A stretch of 64,000 bases of DNA, taken from the NCBI GenBank assembly GCA_023974075.1, contig CM043792.1, positions 12,381,456 to 12,445,455 on the forward strand. The letters run 5' to 3'. The DNA is from Chaenocephalus aceratus (lineage: Eukaryota > Chordata > Actinopteri > Perciformes > Channichthyidae). The position numbers and the translations under genes are program-made. The notes under the pieces are model-generated. The model searched no databases, was not told where the DNA came from, and saw nothing but the letters and a program-made list of their open reading frames with translations. Positions 46,069 to 58,874 of this stretch are shown one piece after another (the first letter of the stretch is position 1; every line of letters begins with the position of its first letter).

Positions 46069-48398
46069 CGTAAAGATGATCCTTTGTCTCTTACACCTTG
46101 TCGGACTCGGGTGGCCTCTAGGTGTTGCTTCTTTATCTCAGAGAACATGACAGCTCTCATTGGATTACTGCTTCCCTGTCTTCCTGTGTTGTGTACCGTC
46201 TGGGGCCCCGATAGAGACACGTGCTGTATTCAGACTGCACTAAATCCAAATTTAAAAAAGACATATTGTCTTTGTTAAGGTTTAAAAACTGTGAACACAT
46301 GCTGAATGCTGCATGTTAAGGATATGGGACGCAGAATCTTTAGCATCATGTACCACAACAAGTTTGCCTCTCATAAACAATCACTTAAACAATCCTCAGC
46401 GCGGCTTTCCCAGGCTGCAGGAACTGTTACAGCTGGAATAACAGTTTGTGGTTTGGACTCCTATGTTTCCAAGTCACGCCATTATCTCTAACTGCCTCAT
46501 GCACACACACAAACGCAGGCCTACCGCAGACTGGCTATACACCTTGTATATGTTGATGCACAATGCTCAATCTGAGCGTGATACAGTTCTGTGGACTCTG
46601 TTATGGTTGGGACATAATACATCCACCTGTTCAGGTCAATGCACATAAACCACATGCTGTGTCGGGTTTCTAAGAATATAACAAATAGATAATATTCTGT
46701 TAACCCTGTTATGATTCAAGAAATGCACAATTTAACATAGTAGAAAACAGGAATTTATAATGTTCAATAAACAATTTGAAGTTGTTAAACTTTATAGCAG
46801 GTTTCATTAAAGCCTCTGATGCGAGACCATTTCAAATGTTTAAGCTGCACCTGTGGAGCCGGGTAATCTGCATGACATTAACCTCTGATCAATGTGCTAA
46901 TGAGTATCTTTGTTCTGTCAAAAGCATGTCATCAAACTGTACTTGAGGACGGGAGAATCCACGCGTCCACAGTTGGCCTTTGGTATTTGAACATGTCTCG
47001 TGTTAGATTTGAGTTTTTCTGTTCATTTGATAAAAACAATTAGTGGAATCCGTTTACAGATAGGAGAACAAGCCACACCTGTGAAGATGAAGTATTTTTC
47101 GAGGTGGCTTTTTCTGTCACATGCCCATGTCTGGTTGGCTATTGCAGTTTATCAGTGCTTTAAATAAGAACAACAAATGGAAGCAGCTTCACGTTGTCAA
47201 CAGTGAAGGATGTGTGTACACATGATGATCCCCTCCTGGCAAGGCAACACCTGCTTCTTTTTTTTATCATCATGCTAACAGGAGCTGACAAGTGTGGTAA
47301 TATCTTATTCCATAATATATATGAGCTCAGACATCAGATTCTGGACGGATTCAAAGACGGGCCGTGAAAATAACACATACAAAAATAAAGGGTAGCTACG
47401 ATACCCTTTATTTAATGTGTGTAATACTCAAAGACATACACAAAGACTTTCCTTTTATATTCCTGGAAAAGTGGGATATTTTCTTTATTTCTAAAAAATA
47501 AAACACATTTTTGTGCGTTTTCCATCGCATGTTTAGCTTTACAAAAGGACATTTCCGCTCAACAGAAGAGAAACAGACAGGGGGACACTTATATTTACAG
47601 TGAAAAGAAAGTCACTGCTACTCGCTGCCTCTTTGGTTTTTTTCTACCTGTAATGCCATGTTGTCAATGATGGTGTTGACGGTGTGTATTACATTATATA
47701 TTATTTTCATTTTCAATTCATCTGCTGATTATTTGGAAACATGTCCATCCCTATATCGCTCTAATTTCACGGTGATGTATTTAAATATTTAGTTTGGTCA
47801 GTCCAACATCTAAATATATTCCCTTTTTATATCAAATGAAACACATGCAAACCAACTTTAAACCATTAACCAATTATCAAAGACGTCGGTGATTATTTTT
47901 CTGAAAATAAGTCGACTAATGGTTGCAGCCCTCGTAGGTTATACATCATTATTCAGGTGTTTCCATGTGGGGTTTAGCTGAAGAGCCAGACAATGTTATG
48001 TTGCATGACAGATCACTTATTATTGTCCGTCTTACACAAAAGCTGTTGTCCTCTGACACTCATCTATCCATCGCCTTAAAGGACAGAAGCTGACATTTTG
48101 CACCTTGCCATCAAACACACTTTTTGAAGAAAAAAACACACACCGAAAACAATAAGTGAATAATGAAACATGTATGAACACATGAACATAGCTTCAAGTA
48201 CCTTATGTGCATTGTAATCTACTTAAGAGGATGCACAACATTCCCATTCTTACTTGAGTGTATAGTTTTGTGTTTTTGTTCAGAAAGTGAGCAGGTTAAC
48301 TGAGAGGCATACCAGATGAAGAAAGCTGAGGTTATCTTTCACACTGGGTGAAATGTTTTTAGCACACCTTGTGAGTTTCGTGTCCCTCTTCCTATCAG
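46063..48398. other. Intergenic and gper1 3' flank, no other gene seen
   Basis: No coding sequence beyond chance frames. Minus-strand AATAAA signals (plus TTTATT) occur near 47408 and 47484 and could end gper1 transcripts. Confidence 0.5.
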
Positions 48399-49451
48399 TC
48401 ACACCTCTGACACCACGCTCCTGACAGGGAGGTGTAGATCGAGTGTGTGGTGGCAGAAGCGGTTCACCACAGACCAGCTGGCCTTCTGCTTAACGAAGAG
48501 CCGCAGCTTGTCCCTGAACGTCTCTCCTAGAAAGCTGTAGATAATGGGGTTGAGGCAGCTGTTGGAGAAAGCTGCCAGGTTAACAATGTGTCCTGTGAGC
48601 GGGTAGTCGTGCCACAGGGTGGTAGCTGTCCTCTGGGCGGGGTCCGCCGCGCCCTGCAGGAGCTGGATGCTGATGAACACGTTCTCCGGCAGCCAGCAGA
48701 TGAAGAACACCAGAACCACCACCACGATCATGCGCAGGGCCTTCTGCCGCCTGGGCCACAGTCCTCGGTGCTTCTGCGCCCTCATGAGGATTCGCCCGAT
48801 CAGAGAGTAGCAGAGGCCAATGATGGTGAAGGGCACCAAAAAGCCAATGGTGACCTCCAGCCACTGGATCTCCAAGACGTTGGCGAAGCAGAAGTGCACC
48901 TCGCCCCTGTGCTGCGTCTGCACGATGGTGAAGGGCAGCAGCGTGGCCAAGATGGACGCCATCCAGATGAGGCCGCAGCTGAGCTTGGCGTGCTGCATAG
49001 TTCTCAGAGGGCTGCTGCTTATGGAGCTAGCGATGGCAATGTATCGGTCAACGCTCATCCACGTGAGGAAGAAGATACTGCTGTACATGTTGACCTGCAG
49101 GAACAGCGACATGAAGGTGCAGAGGACGGCGTAGTCGTAGTATTTCTCGTTCAGATTGAAGACCTCGATGAGGGAATCAGCCACCAGGATGAGGTCGGCT
49201 GCAGCCAGGTTGACAAAGTAAAGGTCGGGGATGGTCATCTTCTCTCTGTGGTTCAGGTTCACCACCAGGATTAAGATGTTGCCGATAAATCCAATAGGAA
49301 AGAGGAGGATGGTGTACAGGCAGGACAGGAAGAGGCCGATGGCGTACGATCGGCTTGAGTCTTCGGTCAAATCTGTGGCGTTGTACTCATATGAAGTGTT
49401 CACTGTGGTGTTAACGTATATCCAGACCAGAGAGGTTGTCTGCACTTCCAT
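48399..49451 (-). CDS. gper1: G protein-coupled estrogen receptor 1
   Basis: A single-exon class A GPCR of 350 residues from this start. Seven membrane segments are evident, beginning with [20 protein letters not shown] and including [38 protein letters not shown] with the DRY motif (VDRYIAIA), [48 protein letters not shown] and the NPIIY motif. The N-terminus has N-glycosylation sequons (NTT, NTS, NAT). The tail ends SEV, a class I PDZ ligand like the mammalian SSAV end. GPER1 binds 17-beta-estradiol, signals through Gs/cAMP and EGFR transactivation, and in fish maintains oocyte meiotic arrest. The frame opens 13 codons earlier (49490), but the Met at 49451 aligns with the zebrafish start (MEEQTT versus MEVQTT), so it is preferred. 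Confidence 0.96.
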   Translation of the reverse strand: MEVQTTSLVWIYVNTTVNTSYEYNATDLTEDSSRSYAIGLFLSCLYTILLFPIGFIGNILILVVNLNHREKMTIPDLYFVNLAAADLILVADSLIEVFNLNEKYYDYAVLCTFMSLFLQVNMYSSIFFLTWMSVDRYIAIASSISSSPLRTMQHAKLSCGLIWMASILATLLPFTIVQTQHRGEVHFCFANVLEIQWLEVTIGFLVPFTIIGLCYSLIGRILMRAQKHRGLWPRRQKALRMIVVVVLVFFICWLPENVFISIQLLQGAADPAQRTATTLWHDYPLTGHIVNLAAFSNSCLNPIIYSFLGETFRDKLRLFVKQKASWSVVNRFCHHTLDLHLPVRSVVSEV

Positions 49452-52371
49452 ACTGACTGTGACGGGACTGTCTTGAATCATAGCCCACATGTAAGTCCCC
49501 TGTCGATGCTACATCATTAGACCCTGTTCCTTCCCAGTGATGTCTCTTCACAGGGTGAATCATCTATGCAGCGTTTGCATGCTGACAGAAGTCAGGTGAG
49601 TGGAGCAAAAAAAGTTATGGTTTCCTTGACCTCATGTTGACATCAAGGTTCATCCACACACGGATTCCAGACACGAAATAAAAGCACCTCCATGTCTGAA
49701 AATGGTCGTAACCCGACTCCTCCTTTGAGTCATCCGATTTGTCCGTCCAAGTACGTGAGCATCTTTATTCAGCGAGCCTCGGCCAGAGACGCTATTGCTG
49801 TGACACCTGAGCTGTGGAGAGAAGGAAAACAAATCAGAACATGAGAGACAATTAGGGGCGCAGACTTGGAAAAAGCAGCGATTCTAAATAAGAACAACGA
49901 CAAGGTATAGCGTTTTTTTAAATAAAATACACCCCTTAGATGAAGAAGACAGCAGTCCACTTGGAAAGAAGAAGTTTAAAGGTGTCTGAAATAAATGGCA
50001 GACATCAGTTAGCACATTAACATTCAAGCTTCAGACTTAAACAGATGCATTGAAGTCCTCCTTAGAAGTCCTTGGCCAATCACAGCTGCAGAGATGGTTC
50101 GTCCAGACTCAATGACTTTTAATTGGTGACATGTATTTTCATTAAAATTGAACAAACCTCTGCGTTTGGAAGGTTCCAGTCCAGACACATACATCTCAGT
50201 TATATATTGTATAATATAACATCTTTGTTGTGTATTAACTGCAATAGTTTTACGTTGCTTACTATCTTTTCATTTGTCGAAGAATTTCAGGCTCTGGCTT
50301 TCGGACTGTCCCCAGGGATAGGAAAGACGACTACAATGTTAGGCAAACGGGGCCGTTGGCAAACATGCACAGCCCACAGGGTTTTATTTCCTCCAGAGGA
50401 AACGTCCTGCAATACGAATGCATTCTTAACAACAGTAGTCTTCACAGCAGTAATGCAGCACACGGAAGACACGTGTGATTATCGGCTAACACTCTTACAA
50501 AGAGAACATTCAATAAAGGACTAAGCATCACACAACCCTTCCTATATTTTGTATCAATATATAGTGAGATATTCCTCTAATTAAATAAATTATTATCTTT
50601 CTTTAATACCCAGGATATTTCACATCTCATTGAAATAATATTGTAATGTTTTGAGATTTAGATCTGAATAGTTCCCACCATAATTAGTGAGACCTGACAG
50701 TATGGGAAAGTGCTCTCCAGGACATTAAAAACAAACCTTCAGACATTTAACGGAGCAAAAGCTACGGTTTTAAAAAGCTATAGTCACAATAAACTCATTA
50801 TGCAACCGAAATTACAGAGACACTAACATTTAAATGAACTGTAAATGAACAAATGCATGCAGTTAGAGAAAGACCTTAAATGTTTAAACTTGAAAATGAC
50901 CACAAACAATAGCAGAGATGGCAAAAGCAGCACTTACTTTTTTAATTGTGGGGTTTGTTGCTCCTCCATGCTGGTCTGGTACAGAAGTCGGAGAGCCACA
51001 GATTTGTAAATCCCATGTCCGGGCTTCTCTTCTGCACCACCTGCTGTTTGGCCCAACCCTGAGAGGAGGGCGGGGGGGGGAGAGGCAAGAGATGATGTGT
51101 CAGCCACTGGTTTGTCACCACGCTTCTTCACATTACCTTCACTTGTTTTGTTCCCCAGTACGTGATTACAGGTGAGCACGGAGCACCTACACAAAAGAAA
51201 GGGACGTCAGATTTGTCTTTTTTTGTTTTGGACTTTTGCTTTTTTAATGGATAAAAGAGACGTAGAGAAAGTAGTATGGACTGTATATATACTAGGTTGC
51301 TATACCAAGAGAGCTGATTTGACCATAACATGAACGCTTGGGCAGCTTATAAGAAGTTTTAACTTGACCAGGCAGTGTTGTTATGGAAACCACTTGTATT
51401 TCCCGCAGTATTTGTTCACCTGGGTTGTAGCTCTTAGTCCGAAGTTCCGTGTAAACACACCCCATATGACCCTTCTTAGTCTTTCCATCAACTTGTTTGT
51501 GAAATAGTGTACCCACTGATCTGCATCGATTATTGATTCCCCCACAAAACAGAAGACACTGACCCTTTGCTTATTTACTGTTCATTCTCAATGCTGAAAT
51601 TACATTCAGATGAGGCTTAGAACACTGAGCCTTCATGCTCAATAAAGAGGAAACAGAACAGACTGCTAGCTCCTGGAAAAAGACTCAACATTAACATAAT
51701 TGTATCTATCTATAAGACCAAACTGTGGCTATGGAGACCTGCTTGATGTGTTGTTGGCTAGTGTTTCCTTAACAGCCTTGAGATGCCTGCAATCATTACA
51801 GATACACAAAAACCATCTGCTGCAAAGCTATTTATATATTGATATTGAACAGACAGCATCAGAGCGAAGTATATTGCTGTTGATTGGATTGGAATCGTCA
51901 CAATAAGCAGTGGAACATTCTATTTTGATGAAGTCCTTTTTGGAAAAAATCACACAAGGGGTTGTGACAACAAGCATTTCAGATTGCCCCCTTAAGACAG
52001 AATGCGACTGAGGTCTTTGCATGGTGGGAAAGTCACTCCATCCTCAGACAGCCGGAGGGGAGAGAGGTCGAGGCCGAGGCTGGATCCTTGCTGGCAGGTT
52101 TGGGGCTGCAGCTCCTGGCAGTGCTGTGCCTCGGCTCCGAGGCTTTAAATGAGATACAAACAACAACAGAGAGAGAGTGCACTGGAGGAGGTTGGAGACA
52201 GGGCAGGTCACTCGCGTGATTGGCTATGTGAACAGAGTCTTTGGTGTGGGGCACAGTTCAGTATTTATAGAGACAGTTTAAAAAGTTTGAAAGGGAAGTG
52301 ATGCCTGCCAGTTACTTCAAGTGCTACACACGACACACTGCACCTGCGTCTCTATATATTCATTGAACCCT
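49452..52371. other. gper1 upstream region, no gene seen
   Basis: No coding exon was recognised. Non-coding first exons of gper1 probably lie here. A possible acceptor on the minus strand (TTCTCTCCACAGCTCAG, near 49809-49825) is weak evidence only. Sequence around 52030-52240 is GC-richer and could be a promoter. Confidence 0.4.
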
Positions 52372-52375
52372 TTAA

Positions 52376-52743
52376 AGGTGGGGTAGGTAAGTTTCAGAAA
52401 CCGGCTCGAGATACACTTTTTGTTATATTCCATGGAATGCTCTTAACATCCTGATAGCAATGAATATCTCAAGTGCTTTGACAAAAAACCCATAAAAAAA
52501 TGTCATCTGTAGAAGCCGTAATACTGTAAAAAGTACAACCAAACGGTTTAGCCGGGCCTTTTGGCCTACCTGCCTGTCAGCCTTCCATCGGGGCACAAAC
52601 TTATCTCGTGCCCTCATTGGTCATGTGCGCGTTCGTGTGTGTTGGAGGAGGGGCTCTGTGAGGAAGTGGCGGATTTTCTCCGGTTGTGTATTTTCAAATT
52701 CTAGCGATCTCGAACCGGTTTCTCAAATGTACCTACCCCACCT
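52376..52743. mobile_element. TTAA MITE (AGGTGGGGTAGGTA family), complete, 368 bp
   Basis: The termini AGGTGGGGTAGGTA (52376-52389) and TACCTACCCCACCT (52730-52743) are exact complements. Each is flanked by TTAA (52372-52375, 52744-52747). No coding capacity. A second copy starts at 63805. The TTAA duplication fits the Kolobok or piggyBac superfamilies. Confidence 0.9.
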
Positions 52744-52796
52744 TTAAATGTAAATGTCACTGCCCTAGTTAGTACGTCACAATTCTGTTTAGGTTA

Positions 52797-54190
52797 TTTA
52801 AAGAGGCTCTATAATGATTTAAGGGGGTTTTCCCTTCCCTGTACTGTGTTATATACAGGTTTTGGTGCATGTAAATGGTCTCCAAAGGATATAAGTTCCC
52901 TCCAGAGGGAGTTTCTCTCCCCCCCTTGACTGAAACGCCTCCATTGGAGTGTTTTGTTTACTTCTGCAACATAGTGACGTCATGTAACACGCATGCTTTT
53001 ATTGGCTAGCACTCCAACACAATATATAGTGAGAGGCTGGACATCTCTAAGAGGTTGACCAATCATAAGAGCCGGCCAGCTAACCAATCAGAGCAGACTG
53101 GGTTCTGGTTTCAGACAGAGGGTGAAAAGAGGTGCTGCAGCATGTTGTATGAGATCAGGCAATACAAAAGAAAAAGAAGAAATGACATACACACCACGTA
53201 AGTTCATGGAAATCAGAAACGCAGCATCAATAAGGTAAAAAAAGAACACCTGCATGCACCAAAGTTATACTTTGGTAAAAACTCAAAAGTATTTAGAAAG
53301 TGTATTTAAATGACGACAAGTAATGATTTTCTTTGTGAACGTTTTGCTAGTCCTATAATGCTCTCAGTATCTCACAGGTATTCAGGTGACAAGAATATTC
53401 ACACTCTCAGGGCAAGCAACATATGGGGATAAGATATCCCACAGAAGGGCAAGGACAATTCAGGGAGGAGACTGTGAGTGTGAAAAGATCAAAGTACCTG
53501 CATCGAAACTTGGAATCAGTGAGTAATGAAAGGCAGCATCTGACAGATGGGTCAAACGCTGGCCTCATCTTGGAGAAGTGCACTTGCTGTTTGACCGCAG
53601 ATGGCCACATGTCTCGGAGAATCAGATGTCGGTATGTTACAACGGAGCAGCAGTGATGGTTTGAAGGAGCAGGAAGGGTCAACACGGCAGCTGGTAGCCC
53701 TGCTGCCACAAACATGTCTGGGTTTCTGACAGAAGAGGGGACAGCAGAGAAATGTATCTGGGGTGAGGAGAACAACGTTGTCCGTATAGAAGTTGATTCA
53801 GCAGCTGAGATGAAGAAGGAAGGTCTCTGCAAGCCAAACATGTGATTGTCTCTGAGCTACATTAAATCAGTTATTCAGTCCGCACGGCTTCTCACAGATA
53901 ACGGGAAGGTAGGGATGTGGTGGTCAGTCTACTGTGGGACGGTGCTGGAGTGTGTCAAAGATAGCAGGGAAGGACGGAAGAAAGGAATGAAGGAGGGAAG
54001 GAAGGAAGGAGAGCATATTTTTATTGAATATTGATGATGTAAAATTAGTAAATAAAGTAAGGATTACTCAAACGCAGCGTTCAAGCAGAGCACCAATAGA
54101 TATCTTTTTGCTTCGGTGGAAATATATCTTAAACATACATGTTGCAGTTAAGGGGAAATAACCCCCAAAAGATGTATAGGTCCCCTTTAA
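52797..54190. mobile_element. Large or interrupted MITE-family region
   Basis: The left end TTTAAAGAGGCTCTATAATG (about 52797-52816) pairs with a right end GTATAGGTCCCCTTTAA (about 54174-54190). The interior near 52960-53120 (TTTACTTCTGCAACATAGTG, CCAATCAGAGCAGACTGGG) is shared with 20305-20580. The stretch 53190-54120 is unlike other copies and probably represents an unidentified insertion, including a GGAAGGAAGG run near 53990-54010. Confidence 0.45.
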
Positions 54191-56200
54191 CGAAAGTGTA
54201 TGTGATACAACGGTCTGCAGCCCAGTAGAGGGCAGTCTGTGTGCATGTAGTAACCTTACAGATAAAAAGGGCTGAAAAGTGGAGTTGTGTCATTCCTGAT
54301 TTTCGGATTCTTCTAAATTATAAATCACTTCCAAGAAAATAAGTAACATAATAATGTTAACTAAACAGTGAACTGTATCTGAAAAATGTACCACAAGAGA
54401 AAGGATCTTGCAAGCTCTGACAATGGCTAAATTACACGTAATGGGAAAGGGTTCATTAAACCTAGTGTGTTGCAGCAAAAATGATTTGGAGCAACGTTTT
54501 ATTTATGTAAAATTGTGCTTTAACCACTTTCAACAAATGTTTAAAGTTTGTTTACATGATTTTTGCCTGAATTTGAACTTGTATCTGTCAAGTCATGTCT
54601 TAAGTTAAAACCCATTGATATACTATGGGGTTCTTATACATTTGAATGATCTTATATTGTTTCATTGTATTTGCTGTACTTTCTTTCATATGTAGGATCA
54701 TTTTTTTTCGCTTTAATATAATTGATTATTTTTATTTTATTTATTCACACTTTCATGTGGAGCTCCTTTTGTAAATGCTGTATGGTTTTGAATCTGTTTA
54801 AAATATGTGTATTCCAAGCACCTGATTATAATTGTAACTTTGTCTTGAAAAGTTGAACAAACAAACACGTGTATTATACTATTATGACTTCCTATGCCAG
54901 ACCTTTCCAACACATTTGCTCAAATTAGAGAGGATGCAATTCCTGCTTTTGTCCACTGGGTGGCCCACTGGCATAAGCAGAGACTAATGCGTTGCAAGGT
55001 GAATCTCTGCACGCGCTGTGACCTGTGACTGAATGACAGACATGAATGATGCGGTTATGGCTCTGATGAGGTGAGTGACTTTCAAAGAGGCTGCAGGCGA
55101 AATAACAATGATACGGTAAATTACAAGGAGACTCCAACATGTGCTTTGGTCTCTGGTTTTTATACGAAAACCATGACATCATACCATAACTGTGAAAACA
55201 CATTATTATTATGTGTTCTTGTATCATAAGGAGCTTAGCCATGAACAAGATCACAATAGCTCTCATTCAGTGACGTCTAATGAGCAGGACAATGTTACAG
55301 CGCTGTTAATAGGAGGTCGGAGGTTTAACTGCCTGTGGTTGAGGGAGTGAAAGTGGGAGGTCTAGCTGAGGGAGGGTACTGCACCCCTCATCTGCCTCCA
55401 CTTACCAGTCTGATGTTCCTCTGGCTCCATCCACAGCCACAACCACAGCCTCTGAGTGGAACATCCTGCAGAGCTCCTCTGCTGCGCTGCTTCCAGGGCC
55501 ATGTTTGATATTTAGCTCAAGCGGGAATTGTATTGTTACTGTGTTTATTATTTTTATATTCTCTGCTCCCATTTCTGAAGAGGAAAAGCAAGTTCTGTCA
55601 GGGGAGGAAGGGCGGGTTGTTTTTTAAAGCATCTGCCCTGGTCTGCTTGTTTCCCCAGAGCGATGTGATGTGGTGCGTCAAAGAGGAAGGCTCCTTCCCG
55701 AAGCTTCTACTCTCTTCTGTAGGATTAACATGAAGGGAGTGTACACATATGCAACATTTCCCCATTAAAGTTTCCTAAAAAGACTAGGCATATCTTACGG
55801 AAGAAGATAATGGACACATGTAAAAAATATTTAAGAGTTCTGATTTATTTTTCTTAAGAGAAATTTGCTTTTTGTCAGATATAAAAAACTATTTCAATAT
55901 GGACCTTATCCTCTTCGCACTATCTATCATATGTATTTTGTTGAGTTTGGCAATTATCCCAAATTCAACCATTTTCAAACTTAGAGAACTCTAACTTTAT
56001 TTTATCTAGATAACATGATATGTATTGTTTTACTGGTTCTGCTCACCGGGTCCGATGGTTTTTAGAGAGGGAGAGACTTCTGTTGATAATTTAGCTAGAT
56101 AACAACCTCCTGAATGATGAAGAATGAAGTAATCTGTCTTTTGTAATTGGTTTGATTGACAACCCTCAAGTGGAAGAATATATTACAAATTGTTTGGATC
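54191..56200. other. Intergenic, no gene seen
   Basis: No supported coding or RNA feature. Only short random frames and AT-rich sequence. Confidence 0.5.
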
Positions 56201-56202
56201 CT

Positions 56203-56466
56203 TGGCGGTGGTGGCGAAGTCCATAGGGACTTGGCTTGGCAACTGGAAGGTCACCAGTTCAAGTCCCGGAAAGACCAAGTGCTACCGAGGTGTCCCTGAG
56301 CAAGGCACCGTTCCCTACACTGCTCCCCGGGCGCCCGTACATAATGGCAGCCCACTGCTCCTAACACTAGGATGGGTCAAATGCAGAGAAACCGTTTCGT
56401 TACATAGTACCTGTACTACGTAATGACAATAAGTTGAATCTATCTATCTATCTATCTATCTATCTT
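56203..56466 (+). repeat. V-SINE-like tRNA-derived SINE with (TCTA)n tail
   Basis: A tRNA-like head with a B-box-like AGTTCAAGTCCC (56256-56267) is followed by a core GAGGTGTCCCTGAGCAAGGC and the body 'GGATGGGTCAAATGCAGAGA'. It ends in (ATCT)n at about 56438-56465. The core resembles the conserved V-SINE segment of fish. Not a functional tRNA. Confidence 0.8.
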
Positions 56467-56629
56467 AAGTTTGGCAGGTGTAGTTCTCCAAAAATGTCCT
56501 ATGAAACTCCCAAAGATGTCTGACTCATCTTGAGTAACCGGGTCATGATTTCTGGAAAGAGACGTGGCTGTTTAGTTTTTAAAATCTTTTTTTTCTCACT
56601 TTTAGCACCACAAGCGAAGTGCCATCTCG

Positions 56630-56812
56630 TACATTACATTACAAACTCACATTTTCACTCTTTCCTTCAACTCCTAATCAACTAACCCCTTGCCCGTATT
56701 CCTCCTAGCTTAGCACTTTCTACTTTTGTTGTTATTTTGTTTTACTTGCTTGTAAGCGCTTTGAGCACCAGGAAAAGTGCTTTATAAATGTAATGTATTA
56801 TTATTATTACAA
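56630..56812 (+). repeat. LINE/SINE 3'-tail fragment
   Basis: It ends TGTAAGCGCTTTGAGCACCA, then GTGCTTTATAAATGTAATG and (ATT)n, the same tail type as the SINE at 2250-2330. The upstream boundary is uncertain. Confidence 0.55.
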
Positions 56813-58874
56813 TTTTGAAGTGTACTGTCCCTTTAATTCCACCTTGGAATCCAAACAAGCGCTGCTTTACATCATGTGGTCTGTGTTATGTGATGTCAGT
56901 ATGTCTTAGGAGCATTGAAAAAACGAATTCTCTCTCTAGTGTGTACACTAAAAATGTTTGCTTTCTTTTACATTATGAGTTTTGTTCCATGAATATTTCT
57001 CCATCCATAGGGATCCAACACTTTACTACCTTCCTTATGTGTCAGGATGTTATTCCTTCTGACACCCTGGATCACAGTGTGAGATATATTTCTAAAACAT
57101 CAACCCTAACCTGTCTGGCCCTATATTCGTCTATTATATTGTGCAGCACGATTTGACCGAAGTTAGGAAAAACAACGGCGGTCTCGGGCTGTGTGTGAAA
57201 TCTGGTTGACAGCCAGATAAAACATTTGAAGCCACAAGCCAAATGTTCTGGCTTCATAGGTGGTCTGATGTGTAATGCTGTATGTTCGACCGAAGTTGAC
57301 CCTATAATACTTTTGTTCTGGCTCAACCTCTGAAAGGAGAAAAACAACATTAAGACTAAAGCAGCACATTGAAAAACTCTGCTTTGTCAGCATCCCCCCC
57401 CCCATTCCCCCTTAGATGCTTCTTAAAAGCTTTTCCTGGTACACTTTGCCTCGCAACAAGAGGCAAACCAGGCAACAAGGTGGCACTCACAGTTCAGAGT
57501 GTATCCAGAGCCATGTCTGTGGAAACCAGATACAGTATACTCTTGTATATTATAAAGTGTCTAATTGAACTAACATTAGATGAAAACATTGATAACACTC
57601 ACATCTGTTTGTTAAACATAAGGCTACTGCCCGCAGTGTTGGCTTAGCTTAGCACTAAGACTGGAAACAGCTAACCTGGCTCCTGAGTCCCCACCGGTTG
57701 CCTGGCAACTGCTCCCAGCTAAGAAACAGCCTCTTTAAAAAACACAACATTATTAGTACTCCATGTTGATTGCCCAATTTCTAGCCCGACCTACCTCTTG
57801 TGTAAGTGCATGTACAGACAGACTAATGATGTTTTTCAGGTGTATTAGAGAAGAACAGGGTTTATACGTTCATTTTATTCACTCAAAAATGTAAAATGTT
57901 TCTTTTAAATAATAAAGCCCCTCAAATGCAAGACAGGGATATAGTGACCTTACCGTCCTTAAGTTTATTGTTTGAAAGATATGAAGTCTGCACTTACAGT
58001 TATCCCAATCAAGAGGATGGTTGTCAGACACTATGGGGTGCGGTGCCACTATGGTATTTCATAAGGAAAAATAAGTTACATTTTACACTTTGTTATGTAA
58101 TCATTGCACATTTCTCTGTAAAATGTGCACATTTTTGCACAATGCTAAAATGGCACGTCTTTTCCTATTTTAAATTCTGAGATACTGCACATATTTTATT
58201 AAGTAATTTGTCATATTGTTATTGTCATTTCCCTTTGTTCTTTTAATGTTATAATACTTTTTATAAAATAATAGTATATTTTACAACCTTATTCCCTTTA
58301 TTGTGTTTATGTATGCTATACAACAAAGCAAATTATGTAAACCTACATCCTAAAGTTGAAATACGACAACTTAATCATTGAAATGCTTCAACCTTTATCC
58401 TGCTTCCAGAGAATAATAAAAAAGAAGGAATAATTTCTTGTATGGATTTTTTTTCATTGTTATATAAATAATAGTCAGTGAACCAAAGAGAATGAGACAA
58501 ACAACCTCAACTTTGTTTAGTTTGCTAGTGGCTAAGCTAACATCCACATGCTACAACATCCGTTGTAGCTTAGCTAAAAAACAAAAACTGTAACTCTGTC
58601 TTCATACTTTTTATTGTTTATAACTTAGCTGTGTGAAAGCCTAGAAAGTAAAACACACAACAGCTGACAATGTTCATTTGAGCACAAAAACACTCACCTT
58701 CAGTTTCTTACACCTGAAATGACGCTGCTTGTGACCTCCGACCCCAATTCTTAACATTTCAATCGCTTTTTTTTTAACAGCGCCCTCTAGGGAGCAAGAA
58801 CGTATTAATGTTATCAACAACGAAGTTTTCCTCATTATGAAAAATAAAATCCTGCTGCATCATCAGCTTCCTGA
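56813..58874. other. Intergenic, minor repeat traces only
   Basis: No gene seen. Around 57638-57725 the motif GGCTTAGCTTAGCACTAAGA with CTGGAAACAGCTAACCTGGC resembles a dispersed fish repeat. A related inverted motif (GCTAAGCTAACATCC and TTGTAGCTTAGCTAAA) occurs at 58520-58578. Confidence 0.45.

Noticed and set aside
45852..46220. Frames through the (GT)n tract
   Set aside because: Poly-CV and poly-HT products come from the dinucleotide repeat.
48588..49274. 228-codon plus-strand open frame antisense to gper1
   Set aside because: It is the mirror of a highly conserved receptor exon. Its composition (runs of H, E and D) reflects the antisense of the receptor, with no independent gene signal.
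50123..50524. 133-codon plus-strand frame upstream of gper1
   Set aside because: Its amino-acid pattern resembles random translation, and no conserved motif or splice pairing was found.
53407..53841. 144-codon minus-strand frame
   Set aside because: No recognisable domain or similarity, no promoter or splice evidence, and it lies in a probable repeat-derived stretch.
56203..56275. tRNA gene
   Set aside because: There are A- and B-box-like elements but no proper cloverleaf or 3' half. The unit continues into a SINE core and tail.
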